Under the pieces are notes generated by a model that did not search any database, was not told the DNA's origin, and saw only the letters and a list, made by a program, of their open reading frames with translations. DNA of 64,000 bases from an uncultured Lachnospiraceae bacterium (GTDB lineage Bacteria > Bacillota > Clostridia > Lachnospirales > Lachnospiraceae), in assembly GCA_910587305.1 (NCBI GenBank), contig CAJUKV010000017.1, positions 1 through 64,000 on the forward strand, written 5' to 3'. Below, in pieces: positions 1 to 6,799 of the stretch; positions within the stretch are counted from its first letter, which is position 1, and every line of letters starts with the position of its first letter. The position numbers and the translations under genes were made by a program.

Positions 1-340
1 TCTCAGCCATTCTGATACCGCCGTAAGGCTGAAGGGAACGCTTGAAAGGCTTATCTGTCTGGAAACCTACAATTGTCTCTTTGGACTTGTCAAGGTAACC
101 AGGGCCATGTGATGTAATTGTGGATACAACCTTGGTATCCATATCGAGAACGCCGCCTGCTTCACGCTCCTGCTTCTGCAGATCAAGTACCATCTGCCAT
201 AAATCCTTTGTGTTCTGTGTAGCTTCGGCTAAGAAGGACTCATCTCCATCATAGGGATGATAGTTTCTCTGAATAAAGTCACGTACGTTAACCTCATTCT
301 CCCACTTGCCACCTACAAAATCTTTCCATTCTGGTCTCAT
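1..340 (-). CDS. pflB: Pyruvate formate-lyase (formate acetyltransferase), N-terminal part
   Basis: The reading frame starts at the ATG at 338-340 and runs off the left edge, giving about 113 N-terminal residues. It begins MRPEWKDFVGGKWENEVNVR and continues with DFIQRNYHPYDGDESFLAEA, typical of the N-terminus of glycyl-radical formate acetyltransferase. Known role: converts pyruvate and CoA to acetyl-CoA and formate in the cytoplasm during fermentation, after activation by a radical-SAM activase. A GGAGG ribosome binding site lies 10 bases upstream. The catalytic cysteines and glycyl-radical loop are outside the window, so a close glycyl-radical paralogue cannot be strictly excluded. Confidence 0.9.
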   Translation of the reverse strand, partial: MRPEWKDFVGGKWENEVNVRDFIQRNYHPYDGDESFLAEATQNTKDLWQMVLDLQKQEREAGGVLDMDTKVVSTITSHGPGYLDKSKETIVGFQTDKPFKRSLQPYGGIRMAE

Positions 341-410
341 TTTGCGTAAGCCTCCTAATCCTTATTTTTTTGATTTATTTTGCATAAAACTATGCGTTTG
401 CCGTACCATT

Positions 411-440
411 ATTATATGTTATCCGGTTATGGCGAGTCAA
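411..440 (-). promoter_or_regulatory. Sigma-A-type promoter for pflB
   Basis: On the minus strand TTGACT (435-440) and TATAAT (411-416) are separated by 18 bases. The -10 box lies about 70 bases upstream of the pflB start. This is a close match to the housekeeping consensus, and no other gene is placed to use it. Confidence 0.7.
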
Positions 441-555
441 GGCAAAGCGTGTACTTTTTTATGAACAAAGTACGTATTTTAGGGAAATTTTATAATTTTT
501 TTGTAAATTATGTTTAAGCTGTCCGAAAGCGGAATTCCCGCGTTCAATATTCCGT

Positions 556-771
556 TTATAATCCCCCGCCTTTGTATTCCATTTCCAGTTCTTCCGCCAA
601 ATATGTATCGCTCATACAATGCATGTCTGAGACCCCTTCGCTCATAAAGCGATAGACATTTGAGTGATAAAAAAAATCCAAAGCGTCGTCTAAAGTGATA
701 TGCATTCTGCCGGAAAACTCTTCAATCACGCGGGCATATTTTTTTTGTAATAAAACAGGATTCGCATTCAT
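556..771 (-). CDS. DUF3791-like small protein (third gene of DUF3791/DUF3990 module)
   Basis: A 71-residue acidic helical protein. The segment DALDFFYHSNVYRFMSEGVS followed by YLAEELEMEY resembles DUF3791 small proteins, which are typically encoded beside DUF3990 proteins. Its ATG overlaps the stop codon of the DUF3990 gene (ATGA at 768-771), so the two are translationally coupled. No catalytic motif is visible. By analogy with small proteins flanking ADP-ribosyltransferase-fold toxins it could be a partner or antidote, but that is inference. A second DUF3791 protein sits on the other side of the DUF3990 gene. Confidence 0.7.
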   Translation of the reverse strand: MNANPVLLQKKYARVIEEFSGRMHITLDDALDFFYHSNVYRFMSEGVSDMHCMSDTYLAEELEMEYKGGGL

Positions 772-1238
772 ATCCGTTCACTCCCCTCAAAACACAGCTC
801 CGATAATGCCCTGTGCGTGCGGAAACATATCTGCATATTGGGCTTCTCATAGCACAGTCTCTTAATCGCTTCCCTTTTATCAATCAGCCCGTCAAAATAA
901 AGCTCCACCGTATTAAACACCTTATCATTGGCCACGCCTCCCGCCACAATATCATAATCCGAAATATCCCTTCCACTGCGGCAGGTTAAAATAAAATCCA
1001 GCCATTCTTCCGAATAATCATTGAACATTAAAACCTTCACTTTATCATACGCGCTTTCTTCAAAAATATAGCGGGAAATTATGCCATTTTTTCCACGCCT
1101 TACAAACTTACCGCACCATTTTAAAGCCTGATCATAAATTGGAGTTGTATAAAATCCCCTCCCAAAATCTACGTTTAATCGGGAATAGTTTAAATTCGGT
1201 TCTCGAATTTCAGTATAAGAACCATGGTATAAAATCAT
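768..1238 (-). CDS. DUF3990 protein, probable ADP-ribosyltransferase-fold
   Basis: A 156-residue protein beginning MILYHGSYTEIREPNL, followed by DFGRGFYTT, a QALKW segment and, near the C-terminus, QICFRTHRALSEL. The YHGS and GFYTT motifs at about residues 4-7 and 28-32 are the hallmarks of DUF3990, which belongs to the ADP-ribosyltransferase superfamily (H-Y-type active site). The likely role is NAD-dependent modification of an unknown target. A GGGGGATT ribosome binding site precedes the ATG. The gene lies between two DUF3791 genes in a compact minus-strand operon. A toxin role is inferred from family context, not shown. Confidence 0.8.
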   Translation of the reverse strand: MILYHGSYTEIREPNLNYSRLNVDFGRGFYTTPIYDQALKWCGKFVRRGKNGIISRYIFEESAYDKVKVLMFNDYSEEWLDFILTCRSGRDISDYDIVAGGVANDKVFNTVELYFDGLIDKREAIKRLCYEKPNMQICFRTHRALSELCFEGSERI

Positions 1239-1258
1239 AGTAATCCCCCATTCTTATT

Positions 1259-1498
1259 TTATAATGCAACGCCCTTTTCCCCCATCAGCTCCAAAATATC
1301 ATCTATGATATATTCCTTGCTCTGGGTGTGCAAAATTTCATACTCCGGTATAATATAGCCGTTTAAAATATCGCTTTCCTTTGCCAGCACGTCATAAACA
1401 CGGCTTGCGCTTATGCCAAGCCGTAAGGAAATATTTTCAATACAAAACACCACGAACTCCACTTCTTTGGAATTGGTCATTTCCCGTCTATCTTTCAT
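1259..1498 (-). CDS. DUF3791 domain protein
   Basis: A 79-residue protein carrying the canonical DUF3791 pattern: EFVVFCIENISLRLGISASR, VYDVLAKES and a C-terminal IIDDILELMGEKG helix. It is the first gene of the three-gene module, 20 bases upstream of the DUF3990 gene. No enzymatic residues are evident; the size and helical content fit a small regulatory or antidote protein. The start may be the ATG at 1498 or the internal ATG six codons later (MTNSKEVEF); neither has a strong ribosome binding site. Confidence 0.75.
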   Translation of the reverse strand: MKDRREMTNSKEVEFVVFCIENISLRLGISASRVYDVLAKESDILNGYIIPEYEILHTQSKEYIIDDILELMGEKGVAL

Positions 1499-1794
1499 TG
1501 CAAATTCCTTTTACTGTTTACCGCCTAAAGTTTTCATGAACTCTGTAAAAATTCTGCCAATAACATCTTTATCTTACCACATACCTCTCACAAAAACTAT
1601 TGTTAAAACTTATCGAGGGTAAATTTATCTGATATTATACTTGTATTTCCTATCGTTATATATTAAAATGTACTAAGATATTGAAAAGAAGGCACACAGC
1701 CTTTGCGGCATCAGTTAAAAGTATTTTTCCCGTACATTTAATTTTTTGTCTGCAATATCAATAAAATACTGACATATTTAAGGAGGATTTGGTT

Positions 1795-1965
1795 ATGGCA
1801 TACGTAATTAGCGACGCTTGCATTTCTTGTGGGGCTTGTGCAGGTCAGTGTCCTGTAGGCGCTATCTCTGAAGGCGATGGAAAATTTGAAATTGATGCAA
1901 ATACCTGCATCAGCTGCGGTTCCTGTGCCGGCGGATGTCCTGTAGGCGCTATCTCTGAGGAATAA
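1795..1965 (+). CDS. 2[4Fe-4S] clostridial-type ferredoxin
   Basis: A 56-residue protein with two CxxCxxCxxxCP motifs: Cys9, 12, 15, 19 and Cys38, 41, 44, 48, the full ligand set for two [4Fe-4S] clusters. The two halves are near copies (CISCGACAGQCPVGAISE and CISCGSCAGGCPVGAISE). It starts at an ATG preceded by AGGAGG (1781-1786). Role: low-potential electron carrier in the cytoplasm, for example for pyruvate:ferredoxin oxidoreductase and hydrogenase. It stands alone, followed by a hairpin at 1996-2015. Confidence 0.95.
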   Translation: MAYVISDACISCGACAGQCPVGAISEGDGKFEIDANTCISCGSCAGGCPVGAISEE

Positions 1966-1995
1966 GATGTAAACTTAAAGCAGGTTAAATCGGGC

Positions 1996-2015
1996 AGGGG
2001 GAGTTACATCCCCCT
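1996..2015 (+). terminator. Hairpin after the ferredoxin gene
   Basis: A perfect 7-bp stem (AGGGGGA with TCCCCCT) and 6-base loop 30 bases after the ferredoxin stop codon. There is no following T-run, so it may be a weak terminator or an mRNA 3'-end stabiliser. Confidence 0.5.
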
Positions 2016-2054
2016 CTCACACTATCTGTCCCTTCGGCGTACGACGGTGAAGAT

Positions 2055-2253
2055 ATGGATGTATTGGAAATGGCCGATAAAGAAATGATGCAAAAAAAAT
2101 ATTGAAGAATTTGTGCAATTACAAAGTTACATGTTGTTAGCCGATAAAGATTCGAAAGTATACAGGGCTATGAAAGTAAGATACAATGCTCTTAAAGTCA
2201 TCCTTACGTCTTCCGGCATCAATCTTACGGAAATCGACCGAATAAAAGAATAA
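2055..2253 (+). pseudogene. Small unknown protein, frameshifted in an A8 tract
   Basis: From the ATG at 2055 the frame reads MDVLEMADKEMMQKK and then stops (TGA, 2103-2105). In another frame the reading continues IEEFVQLQSYMLLADKDSKV and ends at TAA 2251-2253. Removing one A from the run of eight at 2092-2099 joins the halves into a coherent 65-residue, mostly helical protein. I recognise no family. Either the gene is broken or phase-variable at this tract, or the sequence carries a homopolymer error. It follows the ferredoxin gene and precedes a good terminator. Confidence 0.55.
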
Positions 2254-2280
2254 TCTTTCCATGTGGCAGCTTCCAATCCA

Positions 2281-2325
2281 AAGTGTAAAGTCTGTTAAAT
2301 TATCAGGCGCTTTACACTTTTTTTA
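2281..2325 (+). terminator. Rho-independent terminator
   Basis: A 10-bp perfect stem (AAGTGTAAAG, 2281-2290, with CTTTACACTT, 2310-2319) followed by a T-run. It closes the ferredoxin / small-gene region before the bile salt hydrolase gene. Confidence 0.85.
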
Positions 2326-2369
2326 TTGGAGGTTATTCCATATTCCGGACTAAAATATAAGAAAAAGCA

Positions 2370-2375
2370 TATAAT
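2370..2375 (+). promoter_or_regulatory. Possible -10 box for the bile salt hydrolase gene
   Basis: TATAAT at 2370-2375 lies 58 bases before the ATG. The -35 region (CGGACT, 18 bases upstream) is a poor match, so this call is weak. Confidence 0.35.
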
Positions 2376-2433
2376 ACCCTCATAAAAGAATAAACTCTAT
2401 CAACCACTATTCTTATTGAAAAGAGGGAATAAA

Positions 2434-3411
2434 ATGTGCACAAGTATTACAATGAAAACCCATGACTTTTACTTTGGGCGTACCATGGATATTGAATATA
2501 ATTTTAACGAATCCGTTGTTTTCACTCCCAGAAACTACCCTCTGCCCTTCCGCAAGGTTGCCATATTGGACAGACATTATGCCATATTAGGGATGGCCAC
2601 CGTAAAAGAGGGATATCCTCTTTATGCCGACGCCGTGAACGAACGGGGGCTGTGTATCGCAGGCTTAAACTTCCCTGACAACGCTTTTTATCCTGACACG
2701 GAAGATAAAAGCCGCAACTGCATTTCTCCTTTCGAGCTGATTCTTTGGATATTAGGGAAATGTGCTTCCGTTGCGGAAACAAAGAAGCTTCTCGCTTCCA
2801 CTCATCTGATAAGCATCCCCTTTCATCAGGATATCCCCCTTGCGCCGCTGCACTGGCATATTGCAGATAGCGACAGTTCCATTGTGCTGGAAAATACCCG
2901 GGATGGGATGAAAGTCTATGACAATCCGGTGGGCGTACTGACCAACAATCCCGGATTCGACTTTCAGACTACAAACCTTTGCCAGTACATGAATTTAGTC
3001 ACAGGCAGCCCCAAAAACTGCTTTAGCTCCATATCAAGCCTGGTGCCTTTTGGCCAGGGGCTTGGCTGTGTGGGCCTTCCCGGGGATTTCTCCCCCGCTT
3101 CACGTTTTGTCAAAGCGGCATATATGTGCCTGAATTCCGTCTGCGATGATGATGAAATGAGCAGCGTCTCCCAATTTTTTCATATCCTGGACTCCGTATC
3201 CATGATAAAAGGCAGCGTCATCACTTCTGACGACCAATGCGACGTCACCACTTATTCCTGCTGTATGAATGCTGTTAATGGTATATATTATTACAAAACT
3301 TATACCAACAATCAGCTCACAGCCGTCGATATGCGCCGTGAAAATCCGGAATCAGATCAGCTCAGGTCCTATCCTCTGGCGGTAAAGCAGCAAATTGCAT
3401 GGGCAAATTAG
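2434..3411 (+). CDS. bsh: Choloylglycine hydrolase (bile salt hydrolase type)
   Basis: A 325-residue Ntn-hydrolase. The ATG at 2434 is preferred over the TTG at 2416 because it puts Cys at position 2, the nucleophile exposed when Met1 is removed, and because GAGGG precedes it. Expected active-site residues are visible: Cys2, Arg16, Asp19 (GRTMD), the TNNP motif at 170-173 and Arg224 in the PASRF segment; length matches the family. Known reaction: hydrolysis of the amide bond of glycine- or taurine-conjugated bile acids. Penicillin V acylase is the main alternative in the same family. The gene is monocistronic and convergent with the MerR gene. Confidence 0.87.
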   Translation: MCTSITMKTHDFYFGRTMDIEYNFNESVVFTPRNYPLPFRKVAILDRHYAILGMATVKEGYPLYADAVNERGLCIAGLNFPDNAFYPDTEDKSRNCISPFELILWILGKCASVAETKKLLASTHLISIPFHQDIPLAPLHWHIADSDSSIVLENTRDGMKVYDNPVGVLTNNPGFDFQTTNLCQYMNLVTGSPKNCFSSISSLVPFGQGLGCVGLPGDFSPASRFVKAAYMCLNSVCDDDEMSSVSQFFHILDSVSMIKGSVITSDDQCDVTTYSCCMNAVNGIYYYKTYTNNQLTAVDMRRENPESDQLRSYPLAVKQQIAWAN

Positions 3412-3488
3412 GCGCTCTCAGCCCTACGGTCAACAAGACCTCGCAGCCATGCCCGGGCGGATATTTGACGCTGTCGTATGTTATGGCT

Positions 3489-3535
3489 TACCGGGTTCCG
3501 ACGGGAAAAGGTCTGAAACTCCCTCCGGAACCCAA
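3489..3535. terminator. Inverted repeat between convergent genes
   Basis: GGTTCCG near 3491 pairs with CGGAACC near 3530, across the gap between the bile salt hydrolase gene (plus) and the MerR gene (minus). There is no clear T-run; a shared terminator is possible. Confidence 0.3.
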
Positions 3536-3551
3536 AATGCTCTCTTCCGGG

Positions 3552-4466
3552 TCAAACCACAGAACGCTTTTTTTTCTGAAAAAGTGTTCTCAATCCCCTG
3601 TTTTTCTCCGGGCCTGCCTCCGGGCTGTTTTCTCCCTCTTTCATTTCTTCCTCCTGCTTTTCTTCTTCTTTCATTTCCGCTTTCTTTATCTCATTGTTCT
3701 TTATCTCATTGTTTATTTTATGTAAGTCTTTCTCCTTCCGCATCCTTTTTGCCTTTCTTCCCCGCTGGTTATAGGTGCGCAGCAGCTCGTCGATTCTCTG
3801 GTAATGCTCCTCCTGCTTTAAGGCGTGTTCTTCCTCTCTGGCGTCTTCTCTTTCCTCCTGCAGTCTGAACTGATAATCTAATTCTTTTAACAATGTTTCC
3901 TTAATCTCCTGACAAATTTCCTCATTATTGCTCTGTACCGCGTCCGCTATCATTTCTTTTAAAAGCTGTTGAAGCCGGAAGCTTTTTTGCTCTCTGCTTT
4001 CCTCCTGTACCTGCATGGTTTTTTCGTCTACCGGGAGAAATTCTCCTTTTTTGACCATAACCACATGACGTTTTCCCATCTCCACTTCCGCCCGGGAAGT
4101 TTCCACTTGGGAAGTTTCCGCTTGAGAAATTTCCTCCTGAGAGTTGGTCGTCCGTATGTTCGCCGTCATTACCGGCTCTACTGCTACCCCTCCTTCCATT
4201 TCCTGATTTTCAAAAAACATCACAGGAGCCTGTATATTTCCGTTTTTCAGCATATGGCGGATTGCCTTAAGCTGCAGCCCCTGCTCCTTTAACTCTTTTA
4301 TCCGGCGAAATGTACCAATGTCCCCTTCCGTGTAGTAGCGGTGTCCCATCTCATTTCGCTTTGCCGGTATTTTAAGCTCTTCCTCCCAATATCTGAGCAC
4401 ATGAGCCTCCACCTGTATCTGTTTTGCCGCATCCGAAATCATGTAAATTTTTTCTGCCTGTTTCAT
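3552..4466 (-). CDS. MerR-family regulator with long charged C-terminal region
   Basis: A 304-residue protein. Residues 1-75 form a MerR-type winged helix (YMISDAAKQIQVEAHVLRYW, GHRYYTEGD, then a KELKEQGLQLKAIRHML helix). The rest is unusual: a Glu/Gln/Lys-rich region likely to form coiled coils, ending in a basic tail. MerR proteins are usually about 120-150 residues, so this is over twice that length, with no recognisable effector domain. The start at 4466 is chosen because AAGGGGAAGG precedes it. It lies downstream of dnaB, separated by a terminator. The DNA target is unknown. Confidence 0.8.
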   Translation of the reverse strand: MKQAEKIYMISDAAKQIQVEAHVLRYWEEELKIPAKRNEMGHRYYTEGDIGTFRRIKELKEQGLQLKAIRHMLKNGNIQAPVMFFENQEMEGGVAVEPVMTANIRTTNSQEEISQAETSQVETSRAEVEMGKRHVVMVKKGEFLPVDEKTMQVQEESREQKSFRLQQLLKEMIADAVQSNNEEICQEIKETLLKELDYQFRLQEEREDAREEEHALKQEEHYQRIDELLRTYNQRGRKAKRMRKEKDLHKINNEIKNNEIKKAEMKEEEKQEEEMKEGENSPEAGPEKNRGLRTLFQKKKRSVV

Positions 4467-4517
4467 AAATCCTTCCCCTTTCTTTCTATATATAATGGCA
4501 ATGCTGTCATATTTCCT

Positions 4518-4577
4518 AACCGGCGACAAAATCTTTTACAAAATGGCAAAATTTTGGTTCCGGTTTATCCCGGTTAA
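4518..4577 (-). repeat. Dispersed repeat family E, copy 1
   Basis: The minus strand reads GGGATAAACCGGAACCAAAA then TTTTGCCATTTTG. Plus-strand relatives occur at 38081-38140, 44117-44175 and 11347-11406. It sits between the MerR start and the dnaB terminator. Confidence 0.55.
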
Positions 4578-4580
4578 GCA

Positions 4581-4618
4581 ACAAAAGGACAAGCTAACTT
4601 AGCTTGTCCTCTTTTGTA
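4581..4618 (-). terminator. Terminator after dnaB
   Basis: A 9-bp perfect stem (GGACAAGCT with AGCTTGTCC, 4587-4609), extended by ACAAAAG / CTTTTGT with a two-base bulge. It lies 55 bases past the dnaB stop codon. On the minus strand it ends in a short U-run, and the near symmetry would let it work in both directions. Confidence 0.75.
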
Positions 4619-4673
4619 TTCTATGAGCTTTCACGCAACATATCTTCAATATATAAAATATTTGACTCTAAAT

Positions 4674-6014
4674 TTATTTTTGTAAGTTTGCAAATTTGGT
4701 ATAATCCGGCAGCCAGACCAGCTCCACCGTCCCGATAGGACCGTTTCTCTGCTTGGCAATGATAATTTCCGCTATCCCTTTTTTCTCCGAATCCTTATTG
4801 TAATATTCATCCCTGTAGATAAACATCACCACATCCGCATCCTGCTCAATGGCGCCGGATTCACGTAAATCCGACAACATTGGCCTGTGGTCGGGCCGCT
4901 GCTCCACCGCACGGCTTAACTGGGAGAGCGCAACCACCGGCACATTCAGCTCTCTTGCAAGGGCTTTCAGGGAACGGGATATATCCGATATTTCCTGCTG
5001 ACGGGAATCGGACCCGCGCCCGCTTCCGGTCATAAGCTGTAAGTAGTCAATCACAATTAAACTCAGATTGTGCTCCAATTTATACTTTCTGCACTTTGAG
5101 CGCAGCTCCGGGACGCTGATGCCCGGCGTATCATCTATAATTAAATTGGACTTTCCGATTACCCCTGCGCCTTCTATCAGCTTTTCCCACTCCGCATCCG
5201 TAAGATTTCCTGTACGAAGATGCTGGGAGTCTACTCTGGATTCTAAGGAAAAGAGACGGTTTACCAACTGCTCTTTGCTCATTTCCAGACTGAAAACAGC
5301 GATTGTCTGATTCAGTTTAAAGGCCACATGCTGGGCAATATTCAGCACAAAAGCTGTTTTTCCCATGGAGGGCCTTGCCGCAATCAGTATCAGATCGGAG
5401 GGCTGCATACCGGCTGTTTTGTAATCTAAGTCGATAAAGCCTGTGGCTATGCCCGTTACGTTTCCATTGTTTTTGGAAGCCCTCTCAATCTTGTCCATGG
5501 CGTTCATCACTACCTGTCTGATTGGAACAAAATCACCGGTGTTTCTCTTTTGCACCAGCTCAAAAACCCTTTTTTCCGTATCTTCCAGAATCGTTTCCAG
5601 GCTTTCCTTTCCCACATAGCAGTTGTTGGCAATTTCCTCATTCAAACGAATCAGCTTGCGCAAGGTTGACTTTTCAGCCACAATATTGGCATAATGTTTG
5701 ATGTTCACCGAGGTGTAATAGGAAGAAAGCAAATCCTTCATAAACTCCAGGCTGCTGACTTCCGGCGGCACATCCTTCTCCTTCAGCCTGTCCTGCAGCA
5801 CCACCAAATCCACCGGCTTGCCTTCGTCATTTAATTCAACCATGGTGTCAAACAATACGCCGTACTGCTTCCCATAAAAATCATCCCCATGGATGATTTC
5901 CGATGCAATGGTGATAGCCTCCCTGTCCATAAGCATGGAACAAACTACGGACTGCTCCGCCTCCATACTGTGGGGCAATACCTTTTTTAAAAGCGCTTCT
6001 TCTGCTCCTGCCAT
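4674..6014 (-). CDS. dnaB: Replicative DNA helicase DnaB
   Basis: 446 residues, normal for bacterial DnaB. The N-terminal domain (LPHSMEAEQSVVCSML) is followed by the RecA-like helicase domain with Walker A ARPSMGKT (residues 213-220), DYLQLM Walker B region and the C-terminal IIIAKQRNGPIG motif. Role: hexameric 5'-3' helicase that opens the chromosomal replication fork and interacts with primase. It is the last gene of the gdpP-rplI-dnaB cluster, 63 bases after rplI, an order common in Firmicutes. Confidence 0.97.
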   Translation of the reverse strand: MAGAEEALLKKVLPHSMEAEQSVVCSMLMDREAITIASEIIHGDDFYGKQYGVLFDTMVELNDEGKPVDLVVLQDRLKEKDVPPEVSSLEFMKDLLSSYYTSVNIKHYANIVAEKSTLRKLIRLNEEIANNCYVGKESLETILEDTEKRVFELVQKRNTGDFVPIRQVVMNAMDKIERASKNNGNVTGIATGFIDLDYKTAGMQPSDLILIAARPSMGKTAFVLNIAQHVAFKLNQTIAVFSLEMSKEQLVNRLFSLESRVDSQHLRTGNLTDAEWEKLIEGAGVIGKSNLIIDDTPGISVPELRSKCRKYKLEHNLSLIVIDYLQLMTGSGRGSDSRQQEISDISRSLKALARELNVPVVALSQLSRAVEQRPDHRPMLSDLRESGAIEQDADVVMFIYRDEYYNKDSEKKGIAEIIIAKQRNGPIGTVELVWLPDYTKFANLQK

Positions 6015-6077
6015 CTACACTCATCTACCCCCATATACAATAGGCAAGACCTATTTCTTATTCTTTCGTTTCTTTTC

Positions 6078-6524
6078 CTATTTTTCAACCACTTTCACCT
6101 TAAGCTTACCTGTCACCTTAGGGTGAAGCTTTACGCCAACTTCAAACACGCCAAAGCTCTTTATGGCTTCCGGGAGAATTATTTTTTTCTTATCAATCTC
6201 CTTTCCACACTGTTCTTTATAGCCTTGCGCAATTTCCTTGGTGGAGATAGAACCAAAGGCTTTGCCTCCCTCTCCGGCTTTAATGGATAAAACCACTTCA
6301 TCCTTCTCCATCTGCGCCGCAAAAGTCTCTGCCGCCTCAAGCTGTTCCTGGGCCAGCTTTGCTTCATTTGATTTTTTCAGCTTCAAATCATTCAAATTCT
6401 TTCCGGTAGCTTCCACCCCCAGCTTTTTAGGCAGAACAAAATTTCTTGCATATCCGTCGTTCACATTTACAATATCATCTTTTTTACCAAGATTTTTTAC
6501 ATCCTCTAATAATATTACCTTCAT
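6078..6524 (-). CDS. rplI: 50S ribosomal protein L9
   Basis: 148 residues beginning MKVILLEDVKNLGKKDDIV, with GYARNFVLPK typical of the L9 N-terminal rRNA-binding domain, a long connecting helix and a C-terminal domain. The ATG at 6524 is chosen over one six codons upstream because it matches the family start and has AAGGAG at the right spacing. That ribosome binding site is the 3' end of a structured tandem repeat (6531-6680), so the mRNA leader is unusual. Confidence 0.97.
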   Translation of the reverse strand: MKVILLEDVKNLGKKDDIVNVNDGYARNFVLPKKLGVEATGKNLNDLKLKKSNEAKLAQEQLEAAETFAAQMEKDEVVLSIKAGEGGKAFGSISTKEIAQGYKEQCGKEIDKKKIILPEAIKSFGVFEVGVKLHPKVTGKLKVKVVEK

Positions 6525-6530
6525 TTTTAC

Positions 6531-6680
6531 TCCTTCCCGCATATCGCAAGCTTTGCTTGCGATACTGCCACCGATAAAGAGTTTGGAAGTTTACTTCCAA
6601 ACTTATCCTTCCCGCATACCGCAAGCCGTGCTTACGGTACTGCCACCAATAAATAGTTTGAAAGGAACTTTCAAACTTAT
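6531..6680 (-). repeat. Two tandem 75-nt structured repeats in the rplI leader (family F)
   Basis: Unit 1 (6531-6605) and unit 2 (6606-6680) align without gaps. In mRNA sense each has a hairpin (GTTTGGAAGT/ACTTCCAAAC or GTTTGAAAG/CTTTCAAAC), a linker with GGTGGCAGTA, a second hairpin (TATCGCAAGC/GCTTGCGATA or the ACCG/CGGT version) and a GCGGGAAGGA tail. Differences fall at paired positions and are compensated. The last tail supplies the rplI ribosome binding site. A second tandem pair lies before the UPF0126 gene at 36989-37127. Confidence 0.75.
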
Positions 6681-6799
6681 CCTCATTTCCGCGCTGCTTT
6701 GTTGCGCAAAGCCACATATGGCTTACGAGTTTGCGGCAAGCAACGCGCAGACACAAATCTCGTGGTTGAAAATTTAAATTTTCAACCTTACACCTCCTG

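Noticed and set aside
3395..3868. Plus-strand open frames over the MerR gene
   Set aside because: Low-complexity shadows of the Glu/Lys-rich MerR tail, without start signals or family similarity.
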